From positions 1 to 27,944 of the forward strand of contig CAJNOQ010001853.1 of the NCBI GenBank assembly GCA_905250885.1: DNA of 27,944 bases, given 5' to 3'. This DNA is from Didymodactylos carnosus (lineage: Eukaryota; Rotifera; Eurotatoria; Philodinida; Philodinidae). This document shows, piece after piece, positions 11,865 to 22,665 of this stretch. Numbering within the stretch: the first letter of the stretch is position 1; each line of letters begins with the position of its first letter. A program made the position numbers and the translations under genes. The notes under the pieces are model-generated. The model searched no databases. It had not been told where the DNA came from and worked only from the letters and a program-made list of their open reading frames with translations.

Positions 11865-11902
11865 AGTAGTAGTAGTAGTACTAATAGTAGTAGTATTAGT
11901 AG
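11865..11902. repeat. (AGT)n microsatellite, interrupted
   Basis: About twelve AGT/TAG-type triplets with two interruptions (ACTAAT and TATTAG). Confidence 0.8.
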
Positions 11903-14900
11903 ATCAGCTGTGGTATAAAGAAAGATGGTCAATGAAAAGTGGATTGTTCATATCGTACGTGCTATTGTCATTTGATAAATGTGTGTTTAATTATAGCTAA
12001 CGTACTCATTAATAAGCTTAATCGTTCAAATGACAATTCAAAATCATCATTAACATTTGACAAAACGTTTTAGGAGAAAAGAACGTTGACAATATACTGA
12101 TTCGTCGTTTAATGAGAAAATAAGACTATATCTTGAATTGTAACGGAAATATTTAGATGACATTGTATGCATAGAGTTTATTATAGAAACAAACACTACG
12201 TTCAAGACAAACGAATCATGAAATCTCTTGCTGATGGTTAATAGCTTTATTGAAGAAGAAGATTTATTTTTTCTTCCTTATGGATAAGACAGAAGAACAC
12301 CTGATACTCTAACATCATTTAGGCTAGCATTCGTTGTTATATTCATACATAATTCTGCAACAGTAGCGATATGTATGTGATGTTCATGATATGATGGAAA
12401 AGGCATACAGTTGGACAAGATGCTATTCTAGTAATAGTTAAAATGTTGCTTGAAACCCATTTATTCTACTATATTAGAATGTGTAATGATAAATAAAAAG
12501 GAAAAAGAATTACTGTCATTTCAAAAATACTCAAAGATGATGGCGTAATTTGTCACTAATTAATACTGTATGACCTACATGTTTCTAATTGTCTCTTGTT
12601 GAAAAACTCCAATTAATCTTCTCCAATTATGTACTCTAATTTAAAATGAAAAGGTTCCTTTAGAAACTGCTAATTAAAATGTCGTTGATCTAAAAAATTT
12701 AATTATTTACATAATATTTATATTTTGTAGATAAATGAGAAAAAGGAAACATTTCATTTCGTCTCTCTTGTCACATGAAATCAATATTTGTGTATTTTTT
12801 TGTGCTACAGTTGTATATACGTATCTATCTTTATCTTTAATGGAATACACCAACTGTGTTCTCATTATTCGGTTTTGCTTTGATTTTTTTTTCTTCTACA
12901 CGTCTATAATTTATTTAATTCCAGAGGCAATTACAAACATACGCACACAGACTGTTTCTGATTCGATCTAATTGTGCACAATTGCTTTACATTTCTTTAG
13001 TCATCACATAACAAAATAACTAGTAATCGACTTGAAGTTCACATATTCTCAGTACAAGCCTAAATCGATACAGTTTTAAATTTTAGATTGGGTGTAAAAC
13101 ACCAGTGAAACGAGATTTATGTTTTTTGATTGCCCTAATTCGTTAAACCTGCATACTACGGAGCTATGAGATCCCTTTTTTCATAGCCTTATATTTCTAA
13201 TTTAAAATTAGATTCAAAGAAAAAATTGTATAGCTGCTTTTTTTGTCGGTTTTTGGACAGTTTCACATATTTTTACAAAAATAGGAAAACTTATTTCTGC
13301 CCAAATGCATCGATTACACTCAGTTTCTTTATGCTCTTTAATATAAAAAATTTGAAAGTTATAATTATTTCGAATTTTTCAGATTTCACGCTATTACCCA
13401 TGAGGACAAAATGGACCAAATAAACTGTGGTTGTTTAGTGCCAAAGAATATTCAGGGAAGATATGGTGATAAAGTGCGATCTTTTTTGCATTGTGGTATA
13501 TCATCAGTCATCATTACTACATTAGACACCAGTAAAATATAATCGTACTATACCGGGATAACTGAAACTATCACAATATGAGCGGATTTTATCATTGAGA
13601 TTTAGATGAGACTTTGCGCCTATAATTTTTATCCTAATATAGCTGAAAATAGCTATTAAAATCAGAATATTTCCACTGATTATTACGATGCCTTCTCTCT
13701 GCTGATCAATATCATGTTATGACAGTTTCAATAATGTTTTAATTCTCTGCTTGTTAACCTTAGCAGTAACGCAATAATGAGGTGTAGCAGGATATAGAGT
13801 AATAAAACGTTTTCATTCGTTGGATATCATAATATCAGAACGTGTTTCAATACTTGTCATGTTTATAACACTAAGTCTTGCATTCGACTGGACAGATGAG
13901 TCATCATACATTGTAAGAAATACTATCACGATAAACATCAAATCTAACGTTATAAATGTTGAATCATCGGCAGTTTATAACAGCTAGAAAAAAAGTGATC
14001 TGATAATATGAAGCTTTTAGTAGTATAATTCCATTTATCTATAAAAGTAACTAACGAGAGGACGTTCCCAGGTGGCAAAAACTTTTTTGATGAATCATGC
14101 TTTTGAAAAGAGATTATGAATTTGATATTCATTCCAACTGTTGGGCTGTTCTGATAACGTCTCTATCATGAACTTTCACAGTAAACATTTCTGCGATTAT
14201 CAATTCAAAAAGAATATAAAGTTATACATGTGAGCAAATTATTACCATTAACTAAAAAGTGTTCACAGTGACAAAGAATTTGCACTTTTTAAAATAGTTT
14301 AAAAAATTCACAACTTGTACATTGTACATAGAAATTCGTATAGCTAGGTCTCGAAAACAAATGTTAATAATTTGTGTACATATGTAACTTGATATATCTA
14401 CAACTTCGTACTCTCAAAAATGCTTAATTTGAAGGATCGTAATGTTACAAACATACAAACCTTAAAATATCATTTTTTATATGAATTTGAAATTTGTAAG
14501 AAGCAAATCTAAATGCGTCCACGAATACTTTCTCATCTTCAAACATCAACGTCGATAGAAAACGCTAAAAGCAATTGCATTGATAGTTTTAATTTTTATA
14601 AATTTTTTCACAGTACAGTTCTCTATAATACTCAAACAATATGCAAAATTGATATTTAATAATTCAAAACGTATAATATACTTTACTCTTGTCTAAACTT
14701 CAACTAAGGTGGCCGGTTTTTGTTTCTTCTATCCAAAAGTAACCGACTTTGTATGAGATAATACTTGAGTAATTATCTCACTTGAAATTTACAAAATACA
14801 CAGTATACATGAGCGAAGTTTTATTCGATTAGAAAAAAGATTTATGAAACAACTGACGCATGTAGAATACTGAATAAAAGTCAAATCTTCTGACAAAAGC

Positions 14901-15883
14901 GATTTTCTATTTTCATATTTTACATCGTAGAAAAACTAAATAAAAATCTTTGAATAAAAGAATGAATTGGATGAAGTTTGAACTCACCTCTTAATAAAAA
15001 AAGCTTTTTGCTAGAGACATCACAGAAAACAAAACCTACTTTTTCTTGGGAAACACTAAAAAAAATTTGTGAACAGCGTTTTATATATCGAAAATCCTGG
15101 CTTTAAACTCTTCCATCTTAATATCATCCTTATTTTGATTGACCATACGAGACGAAATGATGTTTTTTAAAGAAAGAAAGAATAAAACAGGCAGTAAAAT
15201 GGAGAAATCACTAATCAAAATACAGTACATAGAAAAAGAGACCAATAGAAATATAACAGAAACGAATCTTTGAAGTATATTTTTCTTTCTTTGTTCGTGT
15301 ATTTCTATCAATAAAAATTTTTTTCTTTCACTGGTCATGTATCAGACTGAAGAAACAAATGACGAATGAAATTTGAGATATTTAAAAGAAAACTATCGAA
15401 TAATAGAAGAAAAAATAGATGTTAATTATCCGAGTTTTTTTTCCGATTAGTTAAAGCAAAGAAAAAGAAAAAATTATATGTTTTTCTCATGTTAGTAGAT
15501 GAATATTATTACTGATCGACATAATTTTCTTCTACTAACCGTACTAATTATTAACTAAGAAGTTAAAAGTCAAAAAAAGTGTTTTCTTCAAAATTATATT
15601 ATCTGGGCGTGTTTTTAAAGGCGTTTCCAACGCATGTTAGAAGGATTTAAAGTTTTTCTACTAGAGAAAGATAAATCTATTACAATTTCGAGGAAGAAGA
15701 AAAAAAATATAACGAATAATTATATAGTTGATTCAAAACGAGGTAATCAACACAATACGGTTTTTTCTTCTCCATATCCATTTTTACAACCGCGAAAAAA
15801 AAAATTAGAAGAACAAAAGCGCTATACATTGTTATTATAGATCATATAGACATTCACGCTGTGTTTCCTGGAAGTTAACGCCC

Positions 15884-17780
15884 ATGGCTGCATTAATAAC
15901 AGGGGTAAGTGTATATACTCGAGGATGTATACTCGTATATTGGTGTGTATAGCATCCGTCATTCTTCAATATCATATGCGAAAATAATAGGATCGAGATA
16001 TCAAATGGAACTTGTAAAGTGAAAATCCTACTATCTATGCGTCAGTTCGTCTGCTTCTTTTTACAGCAGACATCAAATTACAGTTAAAAATGAGCAAATC
16101 TTATATCCGTAAAGCTGATGATACTGTTTTAGTCTGATATCTAGGGAAAATTATGAGATATATTGTCTCTCGCCGCAAAAAAGACGTATCTTTCTATGTG
16201 TTTGTTTATTAGTGGTCAACGATTTGAAATTGAAATTCGTCTTGGGCAATAGCCACTACAGAAAATCTGCGCAAGTAGAAAATAGTATTAAATTTTAGTT
16301 TTTCTTATCTTCCTTTCAATGTTAAGAATGAAAGACGAGATTGTCTGCCAGCGTTTAGCTGTTTTTATAACAGTCTCCCATCTTCAAGAACTTTTGATAA
16401 TAAGATTCGATCGCAAATGAATAATTAAGTTTTTTCTGAAAATAGACTCAATGCAATTAAATTCTCTCATGACAACTATCGTCATCCTCGTTACAAATTA
16501 CAGTTTTCTGTAATTGATTTGGCAGCGTAAGTAAAATCCGCCACTGATTCTCTTTTCTCTCATTACTGGGCAACGTTCTGGAAATTTTTTGAAAAATAAA
16601 CGCACACATTTCAGTAAAAGAATAAATTCAGTAAATTCTAAACGTTTTTTATACATTTTTAATTTACTTTTGTGTCATGAAAAGCACACTGTGACAAAAC
16701 AAGTAAAAATATCAGATTGAAACAGGTTCATTTATATATTATTATGTGTGTACAGACAATATACACTTATTTTTTTGGATTGGTAATTGTGCGTATAAAC
16801 AGCATTTTGAAAGAATAAGAAAGAGAGAAGAATAAACAACAATTGTAGGGTAAGAACCCCCACCGATCCTATTTCAATGGTCTCAATCAACCGAATATTT
16901 CTTAATTATTAAGTAGTAAATAGAATATGTGAACACATTAAGTCTTTTCTATAAATGTTCCAACAAGTCTTGTGTATGTGCGTGTTTGATTGATTCACGA
17001 TATCAAATATCACCAGTCTTTCTCTTAATTGTTTTATTCAATCATGATAGACATATCAAAGAGCCTATGTTAGTTAGATTCACGCGGCTTTTTTCTTGCA
17101 GGATTCTACTGGTACACCGCTGGCAATGTTAGCTGCACAATGTAATAAAATATCGACGAATAATCCCAAATATTCTCAACTATCATCGACAAATTCATCT
17201 CCAATATCGCGAACAAGCTTTTACGCTTGGAAAAAACCAAATTCAGCAACGTCTCCACAAACGATACCATCAGCATCATCCTATCCAAATGTCATTCAAG
17301 TTCCCTCACAACGATCATTGAATCCTCCAAGTGATTTATTCTACACAAGTTTATCATCTCATATGCATAACAACAACGATCAACAAGATTCAACGTCAGC
17401 ATCATCAATTTCAAATTCATTAGGTCGACTTCGACAAGAGGCAGCTCAAGCAGCATACGAACACGTTCTATTAAACGGGAGTGGTCATCATCTGACATCA
17501 TCTATCAATGATGCTCCAAATTGGCTCAATAATCACTCATGGACAAATGATCCACAACCACAATTAATGTTTTCTACAAATAGAAATACGAATGATAATC
17601 AGTTTAGCGGATCGGCTTACACGGATTTATTATCAGTTGGTCACTATTCGGATAATAGTTATCGAAATGAATTTCGCTTGTTTCCTCCACCGCCACTCCC
17701 ACATCATCACAATCCTCATATCCATCAACTTCAACAAAACAATCACACATCAACACCAATTCCAACTCAACAACAGCAGC

Positions 17781-17816
<36 letters not shown>

Positions 17817-20456
17817 CAATGAACAGTTCAAATACAGGTGGAGTGTCTTCTATAAATATAAAACAGCCGAAAAGTAGTCGTGCTCAATGCGATTGCCCTA
17901 ATTGTCGCGAAGTCGATCGTTTGGGACCAGCTGCTGCTCATTTACGAAAACGAAATATACACAGTTGTCATATACCAGGATGTGGAAAAGTGTACAACAA
18001 AACGTCTCATTTGAAAGCACATTTAAGATGGCATACAGGCAAGAAAATGAAAACATTACGTTAAACTAACAACATCACTTTAGAAAAATCATGCACACAC
18101 ATTTTATTTTATTATGTTTTCAACCTAACTCTCATTTGAATTAAAGTATGATAGAAGATGATAGCACATAAATTACGTACTTCTTTTGTTTTGAGAGATA
18201 AAAGGTTGAAGTTCAGCGGTACAATGTCCTGTTTAGGTTTAGGATTCAGGAGTAACGCTCAAATTTGTCTGAAAAACAGTGAGTTTACTGAGTAGTAAGT
18301 TGACAGATTGCCTCTGTTACAGTAAATAACTTAGTTATATTTTTGTACTAAAAAAGTCTAAAATTCATTTCGAATAATAAGAGGAAAATTTCTTTTGTCA
18401 CAGCAAAATACCAAGGTTGTAACATATTAACAGCGGAGAGTCCAGAAATGTTGTTTACAAAATGCGGTTATTCTAAGATTGTCGCGTTTTTCTGGCAAAA
18501 ATTGATAAAAACATGGTTTTGGGATTCGATTGCATTTTGTTGAATGACACATTTTATCGATTTTGAGAACTATAATTAGATTATGTCTATTAAAAGTGTT
18601 TTATATACAACAGTTTTCTTTCTCTCTCTCTCTCTCTCTCTAATTTAAGTGACCTGTTCATATTACACAAAATGCCACACACCATTTAGATATACTAGGA
18701 AACGTTTCTTTTTCCTTTTATATGTGAGAAAACATCTAGTTTCTTGTCTTATTATTTCAAAAACATCACGTTGTCATCGTCATCTTACATTTGATAAAAA
18801 TTTGAATTGACCTCTGACACGCACTGATAACATTTTCTCTAAAATGACATTGTGATTTCATGTATTAATGTAGATTGTAGAACAAACGATAAAGTGACAA
18901 AAGCCGCACTTCTCTCTTATACCTGTGAAAAGTGACACTATTCGATGATTTTAGAGAGGCGTATCCTGCTGATTAAGACAAAATTCAATAGTATATACAC
19001 GTCATCATCATCATCATCGAGAAAAATCCATAAGAGATTTGATTGAATTATTAATTATATCAATTTCTTTATGTTTTACTAGGCGAGCGGCCATTTGTCT
19101 GCAATTGGCTATTTTGTGGAAAACGTTTTACCAGATCAGATGAACTTCAACGACATCTTCGAACACATACAGGTTTGTTATATTTATATGCATATTAAAA
19201 AAATACTTTAGGCTCGATAAAATAAATTTTTAACTCTCAAAAGTAATGATCGAGATGTCAATTATATTCCAGGATTTAATCTAAAACTAGTAGAAAGTTG
19301 ATATTTTTTCCATAGAACAGGGTCTCTTGTTTAGAAATCCTGAACTGCACGTTTTACGTATATCAATGAAGGTTCACGGGGATTTCTAAAAGTCGTAAGA
19401 ACATTTTACGAATTTTTTTGTAACTGTTTTCGACAGAGCGTATCAAGCCCAGTTATTCATAAAGGAAGTAAATTAACCTTAAACAAAATTTCTGACGATT
19501 TAAAATTCTTTTCCATAGTATTCAGAAGGTATTGAACATAACTGCAAGTTGTAAATGAGTGTACGTATCATAAATTTTGATAATTTTTCTTTAGTTATGG
19601 TTATAATTAGCTGGTAATTCATGATTTCTAAACTAGAGACCATGTTCTATTTAATGGAAAAAATATCAACTTTCTACTAGTGTTAGTTTAAATTTTTGAA
19701 TAATTGAGATTTTGATCATTACTGTTGCATCGAGATTTCGCACGTTTACGTTGATTTACTTCTCTAATTTGTTGCTTATTCATCCTATATAATTTGGAGA
19801 ATAGTTCATATACACACATTTTAAAAACAAGTTGATCAAATCCGCCCATATTTCAAAATATTCTAATGAAGTTTATACCTAAATCATCTTTTTCTGTATC
19901 TGAACGATAATCATGTATAAAAAATATGACAAACATTTATTTCGAAAGAACATTGAGATAATTAACTCAGTTGGCAAGTCTATTATTTATTGAATTGTTC
20001 ATGCGTAGATGATCATAGGTTAGTTCGATATTGAACACCAATCAATCAAATAATAAGACCTTGACTGATAGATATACAGATAATCTTCACCTTATTAGAG
20101 ATGGTAACTAACCTCGAGATAATAAAGCGAAACCTTTTTCCCATACAAACAAGTTTGATTATTATGTAGTATATTTGTATATTATTTCTAGGAGAAAAAC
20201 GATTTGCTTGTCCAATCTGTTCAAAACGTTTTATGCGTAGTGATCATTTGAGTAAGTAAAATGGAAATTCTTTTCTAACAATTAATAATAATTCGTGCTA
20301 CTTCCCTGCTTAGATAAACATGTTAAAACTCATTCGATAAATTCTGTAAATGGTACAAATCAAACACGAAAAATCGATTCAGATTCAGAAAATAGTCGAG
20401 AAGATAATCATCATTTATTGCATGATATTAAACGTGAACCAAGAATGAATGAATAA
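15884..20456 (+). CDS. Sp6-9: Sp6-9 family C2H2 zinc-finger transcription factor, five coding exons
   Basis: Coding exons: 15884-15904, 17102-18038, 19083-19172, 20192-20251, 20314-20456; product 416 aa, frame kept at every junction. Exon 1 encodes only MAALITG, from an ATG in CCCATGG context. Exon 2 begins [17 protein letters not shown], matching the conserved N-terminal box of Sp8/Sp9-type proteins. A Ser/Asn/His-rich region follows, with 16 consecutive Gln (230-245). The Buttonhead box CDCPNC is at about 270-275. Three C2H2 fingers have ligands C296, C301, H314, H318; C326, C331, H344, H348; and C356, C359, H372, H376. The recognition helices (KTSHLKA, RSDELQR, RSDHLNK) are those of Sp/KLF factors that bind GC/GT boxes, and [11 protein letters not shown] points to Sp6-9 rather than Sp1-4. 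The short tail contains IKRE, a possible SUMO site. The protein should act in the nucleus; relatives function in appendage, neural and ectodermal development. Intron 2 (18039-19082) has a GC donor. The ORF beginning at TTG 17096 is not the true start, because CAG at 17099-17101 is the splice acceptor. Confidence 0.93.
15905..17101 (+). other. Sp gene intron 1
   Basis: Donor GTAAGT at 15905-15910 and acceptor TTTTTTCTTGCAG ending at 17101, phase 0. The 1.2-kb intron contains no recognisable gene. A possible hAT-type terminus, GTAAAATCCGCCACTG, lies at 16531-16546 but has no partner. Joining across it places MAALITG directly before the conserved N-terminal box, which is the length and position expected for Sp8/9-like proteins. 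Confidence 0.75.
17768..17815 (+). repeat. CAA/CAG repeat encoding polyglutamine
   Basis: Sixteen Gln codons, mostly CAA with two CAG near the start, inside Sp exon 2. The same tract read on other frames and strands gives Asn or Val runs, which are artefacts. Such tracts vary in length between alleles in many animals. Confidence 0.9.
18619..18641. repeat. (CT)n microsatellite
   Basis: About eleven CT units within Sp intron 2. Confidence 0.85.
19001..19019. repeat. (TCA)n microsatellite
   Basis: Six TCA/ATC triplets within Sp intron 2, about 60 bp before the acceptor. Confidence 0.8.
19213..19734. mobile_element. Fold-back / MITE-like inverted repeat in Sp intron 3
   Basis: Arms at about 19239-19344 and 19618-19725 are inverted copies. 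The best block, ACTAGTAGAAAGTTGATATT on the left, has its complement at about 19657-19678 on the right. It is followed by TTTTTTCCAT and, after a small indel, by GGTCTCTTGTTTAGAAATC-type sequence in both arms. Toward the ends, AGTAATGATC (left) pairs with GATCATTACT (right), then CTCGAT (19213) with ATCGAG (19729), with a 17-base indel between. The unpaired interior is about 270 bp. No coding capacity and no convincing target-site duplication. Confidence 0.78.
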
Positions 20457-20457
20457 A
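20452..20457 (+). promoter_or_regulatory. Possible polyadenylation signal overlapping the Sp stop codon
   Basis: AATAAA at 20452-20457 includes the TAA stop (20454-20456). If used, the 3' UTR would be only about 10-30 bases. Later ATTAAA-like hexamers (near 20654) would allow a longer one. The sequence alone does not decide. Confidence 0.25.
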
Positions 20458-21177
20458 AAAAGATTTCATTAATTGAAGAAGATATAAAATCTTGTTGTGA
20501 TTTTCTTCAGCTGTAGTAGAAACCGACAAGAATTTTCCTTTCAGTGTGAACACGTTTCGCTCAACTATTTTTTTTCTTCTTATTTTGTTTTTTTTTTGTC
20601 TAAAACTTAGACTGTTATATTCGTGTTTAATTTCAAGAAAAGAAACGACCGTAATTAAATTTATGAGTTGTCAAAGATCAAGATCAATCCCACTGAAAAC
20701 AGTAGTGCTTGGAGCTTGGGGAGACGTTTAGATACGTGAAAAACAACATTTTTCCTCTCTAAAATAACAGATGGAAAGCAAGTACTCAAATATTCTATCG
20801 AGAGTCAGATATATATTATTTATTGCAATTATTATAGTTAAGGCTCTCCGTCAGAAATACATTTTTTTTTAATGGAAAGTCCTATTAAGCTAGGTACATT
20901 ATCAGATAGCCCATTATGTCTACTAACAGGATCCATAGTTATTTGGTGTTCGTCAATGTGGTATGAAGGTTTTTCGAAAAATTTTTGAAAAACGTTGAAA
21001 AACCGATCTCTCCAAAAGTTATGCTTTTCCAATAAAAGACCAAAGCCTAAAATAGTTTCAATAATTTCGAATGTAGAGAAAACATCTCTGATCAAAATAG
21101 GACGTCTACCAGTTCTGGATGATGTTCTAATCAAACATTATGAGAGTTTTGCTAGAAGTCTTAAAATATGGACCAAA
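20457..21177. other. Downstream flank of the Sp gene
   Basis: No gene is supported. A 98-codon ORF at 20838-21134 (minus) and antisense ORFs overlap one another and match no family I recognise. The sequence may be older mobile-element DNA, since it abuts the hAT MITE. Confidence 0.4.
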
Positions 21178-21377
21178 CATCGTATCAGTGACGGATCTAG
21201 AAAACATTTTCGGTGCTAGCGGCTTTGTACAAAAGAGCAAGTTTAGCAACTTTACTTCGGAGTTTCTAGGCGACACGATTTCTACTTCTTTCGCGCTCGA
21301 CTCGGTGCACAAGAAGGAGAGTATAATAGTATGAAATTAAAAATTTCGGCCATCACAAATCCGCTACTGCATCGTAT
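21178..21377. mobile_element. hAT-family MITE with perfect 8-bp target-site duplication
   Basis: The direct repeat CATCGTAT occurs at 21178-21185 and 21370-21377. Between them is a 184-bp element (21186-21369) with left end CAGTGACGGATCTAG and right end, reverse-complemented, CAGTAGCGGATTTGT; 10 of the first 13 positions match. An 8-bp duplication with CAGTG-type termini is diagnostic of the hAT superfamily. There is no transposase coding sequence; the small ORFs inside are fortuitous. Confidence 0.88.
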
Positions 21378-21445
21378 CTCGAAAGCGGAGGTCAGTGCAC
21401 AGCATTTCGTATTTGCAGGTCTTCTCAGTCAAATTCAGTGATATA

Positions 21446-21654
21446 GAGCTCGGGTTGGTTGTAAAATGAAGTCAACCTACGTGACTAGAGGTTGGCAAAT
21501 CCAGATTTTTTTAATTCTGTTGTAGCTATCAATAAAAAGAGGATTTTTGAAAAAGATTTTAACTTTCGATGTCCGCCCAAAATTAATTCTGAATTCGGGC
21601 TCTTTCAGCCTCTAGTCACATGTGTTGACTTCATTTTGAAACCAACCCGAACTC
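21446..21654. mobile_element. Inverted-repeat element (MITE-like)
   Basis: The 49-bp arms at 21446-21494 and 21606-21654 are inverted copies with about seven mismatches. They share blocks such as CGGGTTGGTT, AAAATGAAGTCAAC and GTGACTAGAGG. The 111-bp interior shows no coding potential. No target-site duplication was recognised, so the superfamily is unassigned. Confidence 0.75.
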
Positions 21655-21870
21655 TTCAACTTTTTCAAAAATTTTGAGAAATACAAACAGTTTCATTTTG
21701 ACTACCCAGGTCAACCGGAACGGACAGTTAACGGTCAACTATAAAAAGGCACGTTAACGATTTAAAAACGGTCTAGAAATGGTCCATTACCGTCACTGTA
21801 AACTGGCTTTTTGAGAGTGTCAATTCATAGTCTAAAAACGGGTCATTCACTGATGTGATCAGGGGCAGCC

Positions 21871-22020
21871 GGACAGTTGCTCGCGAGGACATTTGCACGC
21901 GGACAGATGCTCGCAGACAGTTGCTGGTATGACAAGTTGCTCACATGGACTGATGCTCGCTAGGACTAATGCTCGCCCGGACAGATCCTTGTAGGACACT
22001 TGCTCGTAGGGACTTATAAG
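21871..22020 (+). repeat. Tandem ~16-bp minisatellite, left arm
   Basis: Units start at about 21871, 21887, 21901, 21916, 21931, 21947, 21963, 21979, 21994 and 22010. Each begins GGAC or GAC and most contain TGCTCGC. The unit length of 14-16 bp and the substitutions show an old, diverged array. Confidence 0.85.
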
Positions 22021-22529
22021 ACTGATATTCAGAACCAGTACGAGAATTTTATTTATTTATTTAAAACAAAGTAGACTGACATAACTTCGTGTCCAACAAC
22101 CACTTCAAAAACCAATCCTGATAACATTATTTAAATCTGTATGAAGATAAACATTTTTTTTGAAATTCACATTTCCAATAAACCTTTTCTTCATTCTTTC
22201 GATCGACAATATGTGAAAAACCATTGTGAAGAAGTAATGGAGCGTTTTTAGAGGTTTTAAAAACAGTGATAGACATTTTGAACAGTGAATGAAAGATTAT
22301 GATACCTTGCCTAAAAATTTTTTGCAATTTATACTCTTCCCAAAATTCCGTAAAAATTATATTGTTTATGAACAGTCATCAAGTATACACAAAATTATTC
22401 AATATAAGAAATAATAATTAGTTTGAACCTATATGATAAACGACTTTAACGTTTCCATTTAACAGATACTTTAATTAGTTTGAATACATTTCGTAAACTA
22501 CGTTATTATTCCTGTTTAAAGTATTCGGT

Positions 22530-22665
22530 GAGCAAGTGTCCGACGAGGATCTGTCCGGGCGAGCATTAGTCCTAGCGAGCATCAGTCCATGTGAGCAACT
22601 TGTCATATGAGCAACTTGTCTGCGAGCATCAGTCCGCGTGCAAATGTCCTCGCGAGCAACTGTCC
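22530..22665 (-). repeat. Tandem ~16-bp minisatellite, right arm
   Basis: This is the same unit as the left array on the opposite strand (GCGAGCANNNGTCC). Unit-by-unit order matches the left arm, including the divergent TTGCACGC unit. The two arrays are therefore copies of one array, not independent expansions. Confidence 0.85.

Larger units (their letters stand above)
8488..15883. other. Long non-coding interval upstream of the Sp gene
   Basis: About 7.4 kb with no gene I can support on either strand. ORFs of 60-85 codons occur (8693-8923 minus, 12735-12971 plus, 15081-15338 minus, 15634-15840 plus). They are rich in Lys/Phe/Ile/Ser from AT-rich DNA, show no domain, and are not linked by convincing splice signals. 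Simple repeats lie at 10138-10156 and 11865-11902. Because the interval precedes a developmental transcription factor gene, cis-regulatory sequence is plausible, but no individual site is identified. Confidence 0.45.
18039..19082 (+). other. Sp gene intron 2 with GC-AG boundaries
   Basis: The exon ends ...CATACAG and the intron begins GCAAGA; the acceptor is TTTTACTAG at 19082. Only this junction restores the invariant HTGERPF linker between fingers 1 and 2 in frame. If the intron is retained, translation stops at 18064 after seven extra residues, giving a one-finger protein. The intron also holds a (CT)n tract at 18619-18641 and an ATC-type triplet tract at 19001-19019. Confidence 0.85.

Noticed and set aside
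15081..15338. 85-codon minus-strand ORF with a hydrophobic segment
   Set aside because: Lys/Ile/Phe-rich composition typical of AT-rich random sequence; no supporting signals.
16531..16546. hAT-type right terminus GTAAAATCCGCCACTG
   Set aside because: No matching left end or target-site duplication was found upstream; the nearby ATTCTCTC at 16461 is not followed by a CAG terminus.
17096..17101. Sp translation starting at 17096
   Set aside because: The codon is TTG, and the bases are the intron 1 acceptor CAG; the 15884 exon gives a better start.
17604..17831. Minus-strand ORF with a poly-Val run, and plus-strand ORF at 17592-17822 with poly-Asn
   Set aside because: Both are other readings of the CAA repeat and coding sequence in Sp exon 2.
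20838..21134. 98-codon minus-strand ORF
   Set aside because: It is the longest ORF in its area, but it has no recognisable motif, signal or partner exon, and overlapping antisense ORFs of similar length exist. Possible repeat debris.
21871..22020. CRISPR-like array
   Set aside because: Units are 14-16 bp, contiguous and diverged, without unique spacers, and the array is mirrored in a fold-back in a eukaryotic genome.
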